64,000 nt of DNA from Methylobacterium sp. J-077 (lineage in GTDB: Bacteria > Pseudomonadota > Alphaproteobacteria > Rhizobiales > Beijerinckiaceae): assembly GCF_022829365.1 (NCBI RefSeq), contig NZ_JAKSYJ010000111.1, positions 91,615 through 155,614 of the forward strand, written 5' to 3'. Both the position numbers and the translations under genes were made by a program. The notes under the pieces were generated by a model. It saw nothing but the letters and a program-made list of their open reading frames with translations, did no database searches and was not told where the DNA came from. Positions within the stretch are counted from its first letter, which is position 1; every line of letters starts with the position of its first letter. Of this stretch, positions 8,441 to 17,419 are shown in pieces.

Positions 8441-9637
8441 ATGGATGCCGAAACCCTGTCCCGCCGCACGCTGCGCTTCGTCAACGTCGCGCACGCCCTC
8501 GACCATTTTGTGCTGCTGATCTACCCGACCGCGGTCATCGCCATCGCGTCCCAGACCGGGCTCGGTTACGGCGAGCTGATCGGGCTCGCGACCGGCGCCT
8601 TCGTGGCCTTCGGCCTGTGCTCGCTGCCGATGGGCTGGCTGGCGGACCGGTTCGGCCGGCGCAATATGCTGGCGGTGTTCTTTCTCGGCTACGGGCTGTC
8701 CTGCCTCGGGGTGGCGAGCGCCACGACGCCGCTGAGCTTCGCGCTGTGGCTGTGCGTGCTCGGCCTCGCCTCGGCGATCTACCACCCGGTCGGCTCGACC
8801 ATGCTGGTGACCCACGCGCGCCGGCTCGGGCGCGACCTCGGCGTCAACGGCGTCTGGGGCAATCTCGGCGCCGCCTCGGCCTCGGGGGTGACCGCGTTGC
8901 TCGCCGCCACCGCCGGCTGGCGCGCCGCCTTCGTGGTCCCGGGCCTGGTCTGCCTCGCCTGCGGCGCCGCCTTCCTGGCGCTGGTCCCGGGCGACGGCGA
9001 GGCCGGCGGCAGGAAGGCCGGCGGTGCGGCCGCGATCGCCGTGAGCCGGCCCTGGGCGCTGATGGCCCTGTACGCCCTGGCGATCTTCGCCGGCGGCGTG
9101 ACCTTCAACCTGACCACGATCAGCCTGCCCAAGGTGATCGACGAGGGCGTGGGCCACGCTCTGCCGCTGGCGCTGATCGGCTCTCTCGCGACCGTGGTCT
9201 TCCTGTTCGGGGCGCTGATGCAGCTCGCCATGGGCCGGCTGATCGACCGGTTCAGCCTGCCGGCCCTGTTCGTCACCCTGTCGGTGCTGCAGCCCCTGGG
9301 CCTCGGGCTCGCGGCGCTCTCGACCGGCCTACCGCTGCTCGCGGGCCTGATGCTGGCCATGACGGCGATCTACGGGCAGGTGGTGATCAACGACGCGATG
9401 ATCGCCCGCTACGTGCCGCCCGCCTACCGGGCGCGGGCCTACAGCGTGCGCTATTTCGTGGGCTTCACCGCCAGCGGCTTCGTGGTCCCGGCGATCGCGG
9501 TGCTGCACGAGCGCGGCGGCTTCGCCCTGGTGCTCGGCATCGCGGCCGCCTGCGGCGCGGTGATCTGGCTCTCGGCGATCGGCTTCCTGCGGCTGACGCA
9601 GGGCGGCCCCCGCGCCGCCCTGGCGGCAGCGGAGTAG
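8441..9637 (+). CDS. MFS transporter
   Basis: Major facilitator superfamily permease of 398 aa with about 12 hydrophobic helices and the motif-A loop MGWLADRFGRRN between helices 2 and 3. I use ATG 8441 rather than the ATG at 8360 because GGAGG lies about 11 nt upstream and because the protein then begins with a normal short cytoplasmic N-terminus (MDAETLSRRTLRFVN). The substrate cannot be read from the sequence. The divergent AraC gene probably controls it. Confidence 0.87.
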   Translation: MDAETLSRRTLRFVNVAHALDHFVLLIYPTAVIAIASQTGLGYGELIGLATGAFVAFGLCSLPMGWLADRFGRRNMLAVFFLGYGLSCLGVASATTPLSFALWLCVLGLASAIYHPVGSTMLVTHARRLGRDLGVNGVWGNLGAASASGVTALLAATAGWRAAFVVPGLVCLACGAAFLALVPGDGEAGGRKAGGAAAIAVSRPWALMALYALAIFAGGVTFNLTTISLPKVIDEGVGHALPLALIGSLATVVFLFGALMQLAMGRLIDRFSLPALFVTLSVLQPLGLGLAALSTGLPLLAGLMLAMTAIYGQVVINDAMIARYVPPAYRARAYSVRYFVGFTASGFVVPAIAVLHERGGFALVLGIAAACGAVIWLSAIGFLRLTQGGPRAALAAAE

Positions 9638-9703
9638 GCCGGCGGTTTGCCGCACCGGGCCGGCGCTGCTACGCGGCGGCGGTTCCGAGCCGCGAGCCCG
9701 CCC

Positions 9704-10207
9704 TTGACCACACTCTCCCTCGTGATCCGGCCCGAGCGACCGGAGGACGCCCCTGCAATCGACCGGCTCCAGGCCCGAGCCTTCGGCCCCGGACGGTTCG
9801 CCCGCACCGCCTACCGGTTGCGTGAGCGCGCGCGCGAGCGGAGGGATCTGGGCATCACCGCCTCGGTCGGCAACTTTCTGGTGGGCTCCGTACGGATGGG
9901 TCCGGTGCGGGCCGGGACCATGTCGTTCGTCATGCTCGGCCCCCTGGCGGTGGATCCGAGCTTCGCGGGCCGCGGCATCGGCGGCACCCTGACCCGGGCG
10001 GCGATCGAGGCCGCCCGGCAGGCCGGCGAGGGCTTGGTGATCTTGGTGGGCGACGCGTCCTATTACAGCCGCTTCGGCTTCACCCCGGTCCCGCCGGGGC
10101 GCCTGACCCTGCCGGGACCGGTGGACCCGGCCCGGCTCCTGTGGCTGGAACTGGCAGCTGGGTTCCATGAGGGCGTGTCGGGCCTGGTCGAGGCGGTGCG
10201 ACCCTGA
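9704..10207 (+). CDS. GNAT-family N-acetyltransferase (YhbS-like)
   Basis: Acetyl-CoA-dependent N-acyltransferase fold: beta-strand IRPERPEDAPAIDRLQARAF, central LGPLAVDPSFAGRGIGGTLT (the acetyl-CoA-binding V-x3-R-G-x-G loop) and the YhbS-type GDASYYSRFGFTPVP. The start is uncertain: TTG 9704 gives MTTLSLVIRPE, GTG 9722 is also possible, and a TTG at 9647 would add an arginine-rich stretch with no homology. It follows the MFS gene by 66 bp. The substrate is unknown. Confidence 0.8.
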   Translation: MTTLSLVIRPERPEDAPAIDRLQARAFGPGRFARTAYRLRERARERRDLGITASVGNFLVGSVRMGPVRAGTMSFVMLGPLAVDPSFAGRGIGGTLTRAAIEAARQAGEGLVILVGDASYYSRFGFTPVPPGRLTLPGPVDPARLLWLELAAGFHEGVSGLVEAVRP

Positions 10208-10288
10208 TCCGTCGGGCCGCGGGCGGCAGACAGACCATCTTGGTTTCAAAAGACCGTCGACCTTCGGGATCCCCGTCTTCAGCCGAAC

Positions 10289-11017
10289 TTAGACATTCGG
10301 TTCGACGCGCCCCTCGATCAGGCGCGCGTATTCGGCTTCCGCCGCGCCGTAGCCGTCCCCGGCATAGTCGAGCAGCCCCTCGCGATCGGTGATCTCGACG
10401 CTACCGCGACGTTTCTGGACGAAGCCGGCCTTCTCCAGGGTCCGCAGGGCCGCCGTCACGCCCGGACGCTCGACGCCCAGCATGAACGACATGAAATCCT
10501 GCGTGACCGTGATCTGGTCGCCGTCGATCCGATCGTGACACATCATCAACCACCGGGCGAGGCGCGTCGCCGTGTTGCCCCGGGCATTGGCGAAGGCTGT
10601 CTGGGCCGTCTGGACGAACTGCGCCTGGATGAAGCGATGCAGCAGCCGGCGCAGGGCCGGGCGCTGCTCAACCTCGGCCCGCAGCACCGCCACGTCGATG
10701 CTCAGCATGTGCCCGGCCATCTGCACGAAGTGGGTGTGCGGGCTGCGATCGTCGTCGAGCAGGATGGGAGAAGCACCCACCAGACCTTCCCGGCCGATCA
10801 GACCGATCTCGACCCGGCCGCTGGGCTCGTCGGTGGTGATCGAGACAAAACCCTCTTCCGGGAAGTAGACGGTCTCGATCACCGTATGGGAGGAGATCAG
10901 GACGTGCCGCAATGGCATCTCCTGGACGCGCAGGGCCGGTTGCAGGGCGCCGAAATCCTCCGGCGAAAGCGCGCGGAGGAGGCGGTTGCGCACGTCCGGT
11001 TGCTGGAGGGGGGCCAT
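10289..11017 (-). CDS. Crp/Fnr-family transcriptional regulator
   Basis: A 242-aa regulator with an N-terminal cyclic-nucleotide-binding beta-roll (residues about 15-140, VYFPEEGFVSITTDEPSGR) and a C-terminal winged helix-turn-helix (VTQDFMSFMLGVERPGVTAALRTLEKAG). It lacks the N-terminal cysteine cluster of FNR, and the roll has no clear cAMP-contact RES motif, so it belongs to the large Methylobacterium/Rhizobiales group of Crp/Fnr proteins with unknown signal. A 202-bp AT-richer spacer separates it from the next gene on the same strand. Confidence 0.9.
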   Translation of the reverse strand: MAPLQQPDVRNRLLRALSPEDFGALQPALRVQEMPLRHVLISSHTVIETVYFPEEGFVSITTDEPSGRVEIGLIGREGLVGASPILLDDDRSPHTHFVQMAGHMLSIDVAVLRAEVEQRPALRRLLHRFIQAQFVQTAQTAFANARGNTATRLARWLMMCHDRIDGDQITVTQDFMSFMLGVERPGVTAALRTLEKAGFVQKRRGSVEITDREGLLDYAGDGYGAAEAEYARLIEGRVEPNV

Positions 11018-11219
11018 GATGCTCGCCTGCTTGGGGGCAAGAGCACACGGCGTCCCTCAATCACCGGCGCCCGAATCGTGGCCGGCGATGGCCGTGAAGT
11101 GGTCATTTTTACCAAAAGCACAAGTGTTGCGGAAAAAGCGTATGAATATTACTGCGCTTCAAAATCAATTTTTAAGCCTCTCCGGTCGAAAAAATAACGA
11201 ATGCTGAATGTTTCACTCT

Positions 11220-11474
11220 CTATCTCGCGCATAAATCGTCGGCTTGCGCCTTCAAAATCTCGCGGACGCATGCGAAGACCGCCTGCCGATCTTCAGGCTT
11301 TCGGATCGCGAGCCACATCTGCAGAAGCTGAGCCGTATGGCCGGTCGAAGGCCCATCGGGTGTTTCGAAGAATAGATTCGTCGAACAGCCGAGCAACTCG
11401 GCCAGTTCTTCGAGTTTCCCCGATGCCCCTGCGCCCGCTACCGAACCCAGGACGTCAGGAGTCTGCATATCCAT
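11220..11474 (-). CDS. Small protein resembling the C-terminal half of XRE-type regulators
   Basis: 84 aa. The stretch LEELAELLGCSTNLFFE and the closing PEDRQAVFACVREILKAQAD look like the region after the helix-turn-helix in alphaproteobacterial XRE regulators, but no helix-turn-helix is present. It could be a stand-alone partner or the remnant of a longer regulator; I see no upstream coding extension. It is divergent from the small gene at 11647 across a strongly palindromic AT-rich spacer. No function is assigned. Confidence 0.55.
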   Translation of the reverse strand: MDMQTPDVLGSVAGAGASGKLEELAELLGCSTNLFFETPDGPSTGHTAQLLQMWLAIRKPEDRQAVFACVREILKAQADDLCAR

Positions 11475-11526
11475 TTCAGCTTCTCGCCCGACAAGTCGCC
11501 CCGTATCGGCGATGAATGCATCCTAC

Positions 11527-11567
11527 CATTGTATTTTTGGTTGCAAAACCGTAATTAAAATACAATG
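11527..11567. repeat. Long inverted repeat in divergent promoter region
   Basis: CATTGTATTTT (11527-11537) and AAAATACAATG (11557-11567) are perfect 11-nt complementary arms, with a nested GGTT/AACC stem in the loop. It sits between two small divergent genes, where an operator would be expected. Either a regulator site or a cruciform is possible. Confidence 0.75.
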
Positions 11568-11589
11568 CTTAAAATGAAAATGCGCGGAT

Positions 11590-11604
11590 TGTAAAAATTT
11601 TACA
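11590..11604. repeat. TGTAAAA-N-TTTTACA palindrome
   Basis: A perfect 15-nt palindrome, 22 nt after the longer inverted repeat and 42 nt before the start at 11647. Its length and AT content fit a transcription-factor operator. This is inference from symmetry and position. Confidence 0.65.
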
Positions 11605-11646
11605 GTGCTGGACGCATATCCGAACACTTTGCACGTTGGATATCCA

Positions 11647-11862
11647 ATGAATCGTGCCTCTGATCTTGATGCCATAGCAGATGCGTGTATTGCCGCTTAC
11701 GGCGCCATCGCGGATCACGGCACCCCGCAGATGAAGATGCTGATCCGGGTGCTCCTGCACATCGTCGGCAAGGAGATCGCGCAGGATTTGTCACGGCCGC
11801 AGCGCGGAGACAATCAAACGCGCCTTGATCTCGGGTCGCCGGAACGGCAGCACGACGATTGA
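11647..11862 (+). CDS. Small hypothetical protein
   Basis: 71 aa from ATG 11647 (MNRASDLDAIADACIAAYGAIAD). The helical, charged N-terminal part with GTPQMKMLIRVLLHIVGKEIAQDL looks like a real small alpha-helical protein. The last 20 residues are low in hydrophobic content and resemble readthrough. An in-frame ATG at 11605 falls inside the palindromic spacer and is unlikely. I do not recognise the family. Confidence 0.5.
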   Translation: MNRASDLDAIADACIAAYGAIADHGTPQMKMLIRVLLHIVGKEIAQDLSRPQRGDNQTRLDLGSPERQHDD

Positions 11863-11978
11863 ATTCGATCCTTCGGAACTCGATCCGTCTAACAGCCTGA
11901 GCGTGACAATCTTTATGGCGTCGCAGCGAACGGCCTGAACCTGAATGCGGTCGCAAGCGGAGGATATCGAGCGTCGGA

Positions 11979-13160
11979 TCACGCCCGCCGCAGCGCCAGC
12001 GCGGCGATCAGGCCGGCCGTGAGCAGCGCCAGCGCCACGGGAGTCGCCGATGTCGCAGGCCAGGCCGAAGCCGCGACCGTGAACAGAGCCCCGAACGTCA
12101 TCTGAGTGAAGCCGTAGAGACTGGAGGCCGAGCCCGCCGCGTGCGGATCGACGTTCATCAGCCCGGCCACCGCGTTGGGGCTGAGCAGGCCGACCCCGAC
12201 CGCATAGGCGAAGAGCGGCACGATCAGGCTGACGACGCCGAGCATCCCGGTCCGGTCGACCAGCAGCAGCGCCAGCGCCGCCGCGATGCAGAGCAGGTTG
12301 CCGCTGCGCGCCGCCTTGCGGATCGGCACCCGGGTCGCGAGCCGGCTCGCAAGCACGGCACCGCCGACCATGCCGAACACTACCATCAGGCAATCGAACC
12401 CGACCTCCTGCGACGAGCGCCCGAGCCGGTCCACCAGCAGGAACGGCGCCACCGCCAGGAAGGCGTAGAGGCTGGTGCCGCCGCAGGCCCCCGCCACCAA
12501 ATAGGCGCGAAACACCGGCACCTTCACGAGCCGCAGGTAGCCTGCCAGCACCGCGACGAATCCCGGCAGCGCCACCTTGTGCCGGTTTGTCTCCGGCAGG
12601 GTGAACACCACCAGGGCACCGAGCAGGGCGACGATCCCGGCCAGCACCACGAACACGGCGCGCCAGCCGAACGCCTCGTTCACCACCCCGCCGATCGCCG
12701 GGGCCAAGGCCGGCGTGAGGGTCATGGCGGTGGTCAGGATCGCGAGCTTTTTCGCCGCGTCCTCCCGGGTCGAGACGTCCCGCACCATCGCCCGGCCGAT
12801 CACCAGGGAGCCGCAGGCCCCGAGCGATTGCAGCACCCGGGCCACCAGCAGGGTGCCGATGTTCTGGGCCGGGATCGCCAGCAGCAGCCCGGCCAGGTAG
12901 AGCCCCAGCCCGCCGATCAGGATCGGACGCCGCCCGTACCGGTCGGAGAGCGGGCCGTACAGGAGCTGACCGCCCGCGAGCCCGATCAGGTAGACCGTGA
13001 TGGTGAGCTGTGCGGCGGCATGGGTGGTGCCGAGATCGGCGGCGGCGGTGGCGAGCGCGGGCACGAAGATGTGCAGCGCCACCGTGCCGGTCATGGTCAC
13101 GGCGACCAGCAGCGGCAGGGGCGCCCGGCGCCCCGCCGGATCGGCACTTCGATCGGGCAA
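11979..13160 (-). CDS. Bcr/CflA-family multidrug efflux MFS transporter
   Basis: 393 aa with about 12 transmembrane helices. The motif GQLLYGPLSDRYGRRPILIGG between helices 2 and 3, and LVIGRAMVRDVSTREDAA after helix 4, are characteristic of the Bcr/CflA drug:proton antiporters (chloramphenicol, bicyclomycin and related exporters). It acts in the inner membrane. It stands alone; the neighbours on both sides are unrelated. The substrate cannot be read from sequence. Confidence 0.88.
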   Translation of the reverse strand: MPDRSADPAGRRAPLPLLVAVTMTGTVALHIFVPALATAAADLGTTHAAAQLTITVYLIGLAGGQLLYGPLSDRYGRRPILIGGLGLYLAGLLLAIPAQNIGTLLVARVLQSLGACGSLVIGRAMVRDVSTREDAAKKLAILTTAMTLTPALAPAIGGVVNEAFGWRAVFVVLAGIVALLGALVVFTLPETNRHKVALPGFVAVLAGYLRLVKVPVFRAYLVAGACGGTSLYAFLAVAPFLLVDRLGRSSQEVGFDCLMVVFGMVGGAVLASRLATRVPIRKAARSGNLLCIAAALALLLVDRTGMLGVVSLIVPLFAYAVGVGLLSPNAVAGLMNVDPHAAGSASSLYGFTQMTFGALFTVAASAWPATSATPVALALLTAGLIAALALRRA

Positions 13161-13253
13161 GAGGATTCCTTCGCGGTGTCTGACCCGGACTGATCCCGGG
13201 TCGCTGCCGCCTCAAGGCAAAGGCCGGGCCTGAGCCCGACCGTTCCTTCGCCC

Positions 13254-14228
13254 CTACGGCTTCGGCGTCGGCAGCGGCGCGTTCAGATCCTTGGTCGGAC
13301 CGTCGACCTCGAGGTTCTTGGCCCGATCCACCGCCTCGGGATTGGCCTGGGCCGCCGGCTCCTTGGTGGCCGGGGCTGACGGCGCGGTCGGCTCGGCCGG
13401 GATCAGACTCGACGGCGTGCCCTGCTGGTCGCCGTCATGGGCGCCGGCCGGCGGGGCGGGAGCGTTGCGGTCGCTCGATTCGCCGGGCGCCCGCGGGCTG
13501 CCGGCCGACTTCTCCTCGACCGGCTTGGCCGTGTCGATATCAGCCGGCTTGGCCGGGCTGTCCTTGCCCTCCGAGCCCTTGCCGGCGGCGGGCTTGGCGG
13601 CGGAGGGCTTTTCCTCGGACGCGGGTGCAGCCGCGGGCTTGTCGTCGGGCTTGGCGGCCGCAGGGGCGGCCTCCGGCTTCGTGTCGGTCTTCTCGACGGC
13701 GGGCAGCGGCTTGGGGCTATCCGCGTTGCTGCGCAGGTAGGCGATGACGTTGGCCCGCTCCTGCGGCGAGGCGATGCCGGCGAACGCCATCTTGGTGCCC
13801 GGGGCGTAGGCCTTGGGGCTGGTCAGGAAGGCGTCCAGGTCGTCGTAGGTCCAGGCGCCACCCTTTCCCTTCAGCGCTGCCGAGTACTCGAAGCCGGGAT
13901 GCGCGCCCTTCGGCCGCTCGACCACGCCGTACAGGTCCGGGCCGACCTTGTTCGGGCCGCCCTTCTCGAAATTGTGGCAGGCATGGCAGGCCTTGGTGCC
14001 GGCCTCACCCTTCTCGGCGTTGGCGCCGGCGAGCCGCACGGCGATCGGCTCGACCTTGGCTTCCGGGGCTGCGGCTGCGGTCTGCGGCTCCGGCTCGGGC
14101 AGATCGTAGCCGGCTTTGCCGGCGGGTCTGGGATGGTAGATCAGCTCGGCGACGAAACCCGATCCAGCCGCGAACAACAGGGCGCCGAGGACGGCGCCGA
14201 GGACCTTGTTCACCTCGAACGAGTTCAT
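13254..14228 (-). CDS. Membrane-anchored c-type cytochrome with long Ala/Pro/Lys-rich tail
   Basis: 324 aa. Residues about 8-30 form a signal anchor (VLGAVLGALLFAAGSGFVAELIY). A CycM/cytochrome c-552-type domain follows at about 55-170: heme attachment CHACH near residue 82, GPNKVGPDLYGVV, and the likely distal Met ligand in TKMAFAGI. The heme domain is about the usual length for the family, but another 150 residues follow, composed mainly of Ala, Pro, Lys, Glu, Ser and Asp with no predicted fold. The protein probably sits on the periplasmic face and carries electrons in respiration. The tail may serve as a flexible tether. Confidence 0.88.
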   Translation of the reverse strand: MNSFEVNKVLGAVLGALLFAAGSGFVAELIYHPRPAGKAGYDLPEPEPQTAAAAPEAKVEPIAVRLAGANAEKGEAGTKACHACHNFEKGGPNKVGPDLYGVVERPKGAHPGFEYSAALKGKGGAWTYDDLDAFLTSPKAYAPGTKMAFAGIASPQERANVIAYLRSNADSPKPLPAVEKTDTKPEAAPAAAKPDDKPAAAPASEEKPSAAKPAAGKGSEGKDSPAKPADIDTAKPVEEKSAGSPRAPGESSDRNAPAPPAGAHDGDQQGTPSSLIPAEPTAPSAPATKEPAAQANPEAVDRAKNLEVDGPTKDLNAPLPTPKP

Positions 14229-14521
14229 GCTCTTCTCTCGATCTGCCCATGCCCGTCGCCGGCTGGCCGGGACGTGGGACCTTGGAAGATTTCAAGGGTG
14301 CTTAGCCGTTCCGGCACGATCTTGACAATGCCGGACCCGGGATCCGCACTGTCGCGGGACGAAACCGTCGAGGCAAATCGCCCAGCTTGTCACCCGGCGG
14401 CATCATTTTTCCGGATCGCGAGACCCCGCTCCCCTGCCGCGCGAGGGACGACAATCGCGGGAAGGCCTGTTAAGCAGCCGCGCTTCGCTGGCGGACGCCT
14501 CGCCTCAGGTCCGAGCCCTTA

Positions 14522-15265
14522 ATGTCCGATCCCCTCGTGCTGATTCCGGCCCGCCTCGCCGCGACGCGCCTGCCGAACAAGCCGCTGGCCGAGATCGCCG
14601 GGGAGGCGATGATCGTCCATGTCTGGCGCCGGGCCATGGAGGCCGGGATCGGCCCCGTGGTGGTGGCCACCGACACCGCCGAGATCGTCGACGTCGTCGA
14701 GGCTGCCGGCGGCATCGCGGTAATGACCCGGGCCGACCACCCGTCCGGCTCGGACCGCCTCGCCGAGGCGCTGGAGAGCGTCGATCCGGAGGGCCGCCAC
14801 GACGTGGTGGTCAACGTCCAGGGCGACCTGCCGACCATCGACCCGGCGATCATCGGCGCCGCGATCGGCCCGCTCTCCGACCGGACGGTGGATATCGTCA
14901 CGCTCTGCGCGCCGATCACCGGCCCGCACGAGGCCGACAATCCCAACGTGGTCAAGCTGGTCGGGCATATGGTCGGACCGGGCCGCCTGCGGGCGCTCTA
15001 CTTCACCCGCGCCCGCGCCCCCTGGGGCGAGGGTCCGCTCTGGCACCATATCGGCCTCTACGCCTACCGCCGCACGGCGCTGACCCGCTTCGTCGCCCTG
15101 CCCCCCGGGGAGTTGGAGACCCGGGAGAAGCTGGAGCAGCTGCGTGCGCTGGAGGCCGGCATGCGCATCGATGCCGTCATCGTCGACGACCTGCCGCTGG
15201 GCGTCGACACCCCCGCCGATCTGGAGCGCGCCCGCGCCCTGCTCCAGGCCCGCCGCCTGAACTGA
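14522..15265 (+). CDS. kdsB: 3-deoxy-manno-octulosonate cytidylyltransferase
   Basis: Activates KDO with CTP to give CMP-KDO, the sugar donor for the lipid A inner core. The N-terminal nucleotidyltransferase motif [20 protein letters not shown], the metal/nucleotide contact [11 protein letters not shown], and LYAYRRTAL followed by [16 protein letters not shown] are all typical. Length of 247 aa is normal. It is followed after 12 nt by pheA, so the two are probably cotranscribed. It acts in the cytoplasm. Confidence 0.95.
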   Translation: MSDPLVLIPARLAATRLPNKPLAEIAGEAMIVHVWRRAMEAGIGPVVVATDTAEIVDVVEAAGGIAVMTRADHPSGSDRLAEALESVDPEGRHDVVVNVQGDLPTIDPAIIGAAIGPLSDRTVDIVTLCAPITGPHEADNPNVVKLVGHMVGPGRLRALYFTRARAPWGEGPLWHHIGLYAYRRTALTRFVALPPGELETREKLEQLRALEAGMRIDAVIVDDLPLGVDTPADLERARALLQARRLN

Positions 15266-15277
15266 ACCGCGATCCCG

Positions 15278-16135
15278 ATGACAGACCGCACCATCGCCTA
15301 CCAGGGTGAGCCCGGGGCTAACTCGCACATCATCTGCGCCGAGGCGTTCCCGGACTGGGTTCCGCTGCCCTGCGCCACCTTCGAGGACGCCTTCGCGGCG
15401 GTCACGGAGGGCCGGGCGCAGCGGGCGATGATCCCGATCGAGAACTCGATCGCCGGCCGGGTGGCCGACATCCACCACCTGATCCCGACCTCGCCGCTGC
15501 ACATCGTGGCCGAGCACTTCCTGCCGATCCATTTTCAGCTGATGGTCCTGCCGGGCACCGCCCTTGAGACCGTGCGGACCGTGCACAGCCACGTCCACGC
15601 GCTGGGCCAGTGCCGGCGGATCGTCCGCCGCCTGGGCGTGAAGGCCGTGGTCGCTGGCGACACCGCCGGGGCGGCGCGCGAGGTCGCGGAGATCCGCGAC
15701 CCGAGCCGGGCGGCCCTGGCCCCGGCGCTCGCCGCCGAGGTCTACGGTCTCGACATCCTGGAGCGCGACGTCGAGGACGAAGCGCACAACACCACCCGGT
15801 TCGTGGTGTTCTCCCCTGACCCCGAACCGGTGGAAGCCGGGACCGGACCCTGCGTGACCAGCTTCGTGTTCCGGGTCCGCAACATCCCGGCCGCCCTCTA
15901 CAAGGCGCTCGGCGGCTTCGCGACCAACGGCGTCAACATGTCGAAGCTCGAGAGCTACATGATGGACGGCGAGTTCACCGCCACGCAGTTCTACGCCGAG
16001 GTGGACGGCCATCCCGAGGATCCTGGCCTCGCCCGGGCACTGGATGAGCTCGGCTATTTTTCACGCGAGCTCAGGGTGGTAGGCACCTACCCGGCGCACC
16101 CGTTCCGCGAGGCGGCGCGGCCGGCGGCGGAGTAG
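15278..16135 (+). CDS. pheA: Prephenate dehydratase
   Basis: Converts prephenate to phenylpyruvate in phenylalanine synthesis. The catalytic domain (residues about 5-185) carries the signature MIPIENSIAGRV and NTTRFVV, whose Thr is catalytic. A C-terminal ACT domain (about 195-275) includes the LESYMMDG...FTATQFYAEV pattern that replaces the classical ESRP phenylalanine-binding motif in Alphaproteobacteria. It is a monofunctional enzyme without a chorismate mutase domain. It lies 12 nt after kdsB; the interrupted antitoxin gene begins 7 nt downstream. Confidence 0.95.
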   Translation: MTDRTIAYQGEPGANSHIICAEAFPDWVPLPCATFEDAFAAVTEGRAQRAMIPIENSIAGRVADIHHLIPTSPLHIVAEHFLPIHFQLMVLPGTALETVRTVHSHVHALGQCRRIVRRLGVKAVVAGDTAGAAREVAEIRDPSRAALAPALAAEVYGLDILERDVEDEAHNTTRFVVFSPDPEPVEAGTGPCVTSFVFRVRNIPAALYKALGGFATNGVNMSKLESYMMDGEFTATQFYAEVDGHPEDPGLARALDELGYFSRELRVVGTYPAHPFREAARPAAE

Positions 16136-16142
16136 TTCTGCC

Positions 16143-16472
16143 ATGAGCGGCAAGTTCACCTCAGAGCAGGCGCCAACTATCCGGTATAAAGGCTTTGCCG
16201 ACATGCCCGCGGCGGCTCCCCTCAGCCCGGCGTTCAACGCCTTGGACGACGCAGAGATCGAGCGACGCGCCGCCGCAGATCCCGATGCCGGTCGGATTCC
16301 ACCGGGTTTCTGGGACGAGGCATCGCCCGCGTCCGTCGAGACGAAGGTGCAGATCACGCTGCGCCTCGACGCGGACGTGCTGCGGCATTTCCGGAGCGCC
16401 GGATAGGGCTACCAGTCGCGGATCAACGCGGTGCTCAAGAGCTCTGTCAGAGCGCAGGAGAAGCGGCGGTAG
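16143..16472 (+). pseudogene. BrnA/DUF4415-like antitoxin interrupted by a TAG codon
   Basis: The frame encodes a BrnA-type antitoxin: an acidic N-terminal part, then the ribbon-helix-helix start VQITLRLDADVLRHFRSAG. It stops at TAG 16404-16406 and continues in the same frame with GYQSRINAVLKSSVRAQ to TAG 16470-16472. Intact family members read through this junction (usually FRAxGKGYQxRINAVLRAY), so a Lys codon AAG changed to TAG would explain the break. The ribbon-helix-helix is cut in half and DNA binding is probably lost. No BrnT toxin gene lies next to it. Readthrough of the stop is possible but unsupported. Confidence 0.8.
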
Positions 16473-16478
16473 CGAAAA

Positions 16479-17267
16479 TTACTCCCGCCGCAACACCCGG
16501 TCCACCGCCAGATCCGACCAGAACCCCGGCCGAAAATCCCGCTTGAGTGCCTCCGGATCGTAGATCGTCTCGACCCAGGTCAGGAAATCGATGCCCTTGG
16601 CCTCGCCCTCCACCCGGTAGCGGGCGAAGAATGCGTCGAGGATGCCGGTCTTGGCGAAGCGGAGATGGCCGTAGCGGGCCGAGAGCTGGCGGGCGGCCTC
16701 GGCCACCGGGCGGTTCTCGTGCAGGATCAGGTAGAGCGCCGAGGCGAGCCCGGCCCGGTCGGCGCCCGACTTGCAATGCATTACCGCCGGGTACTGGATG
16801 CCGGCGAAGAAGTCCTTGGCGGCGAGCAGCGTGGCGCGGTCGGGGGCCTCGCGGGAGCGCAGGACGAACTCGACCAGGGTGAGCCCGTGGCGCTCGCACG
16901 CCTCCCGCTGCAGCGGCCAGGAGCCGTGCTCGCGCCCGCCGCGCAGGGAGATGATCGTGCGCACGCCCTCTGCGCGGAAGTGCGCGAGCTGGTGCGGCCC
17001 GGGCTGGGCCGAGCGCCAGAGCCGGCCCGAGCCGACTCGGTGACGGTTGAGATAAGCCAGCCGGAACACGCCGTGATCGATCAGCAGCATGTTCGCCCAG
17101 GCCTTCAGCCGGTCGGCCGGCCCGGCGATCGGCCGCTCGAAGCGGGCGATCCGGGCCATGCGGCGCGCGTAGCGCGTCTCGGGCTTGAGGAAGCGGTTGA
17201 ACACGATCGGGGCTGCCACGGAATCGGGAGCCGGCTCTAACAGCCGCCCGGAAGCCCGGCAATTCAC
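16479..17267 (-). CDS. Tyrosine-protein phosphatase-like protein
   Basis: A dual-specificity/tyrosine phosphatase fold with the P-loop HCKSGADRAG (C-x5-R; Cys nucleophile and Arg) near residue 165. A conserved GVRTIISLRGG precedes it, as in the alphaproteobacterial Tyr/Ser phosphatase group. The substrate may be a protein or an inositol-type phosphate. The start is uncertain: 17267 gives 262 aa, and shorter starts inside the first 25 residues are possible because that part shows no family pattern. It is convergent with the broken antitoxin gene, 6 nt apart. Confidence 0.82.
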   Translation of the reverse strand: MNCRASGRLLEPAPDSVAAPIVFNRFLKPETRYARRMARIARFERPIAGPADRLKAWANMLLIDHGVFRLAYLNRHRVGSGRLWRSAQPGPHQLAHFRAEGVRTIISLRGGREHGSWPLQREACERHGLTLVEFVLRSREAPDRATLLAAKDFFAGIQYPAVMHCKSGADRAGLASALYLILHENRPVAEAARQLSARYGHLRFAKTGILDAFFARYRVEGEAKGIDFLTWVETIYDPEALKRDFRPGFWSDLAVDRVLRRE

Positions 17268-17419
17268 CGAGCGAACCGGCGGTCACGCCTCTTTCCCGCC
17301 CACCAACGGAGAGTTCCAAAAAACCGGCGCCGATCTTGCCTTTACTCCGCCTGGATCGGGATCGAACCTGGGCGGGCCGCGCGGGTTATCCGACGGTCGA
17401 CGGGGGAGGCCGGAAGCCG

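Noticed and set aside
10236..10275. Possible second copy of the palindromic element found after rnhB
   Set aside because: Only GGTTTCAAAAG is shared; the pairing arms are absent.
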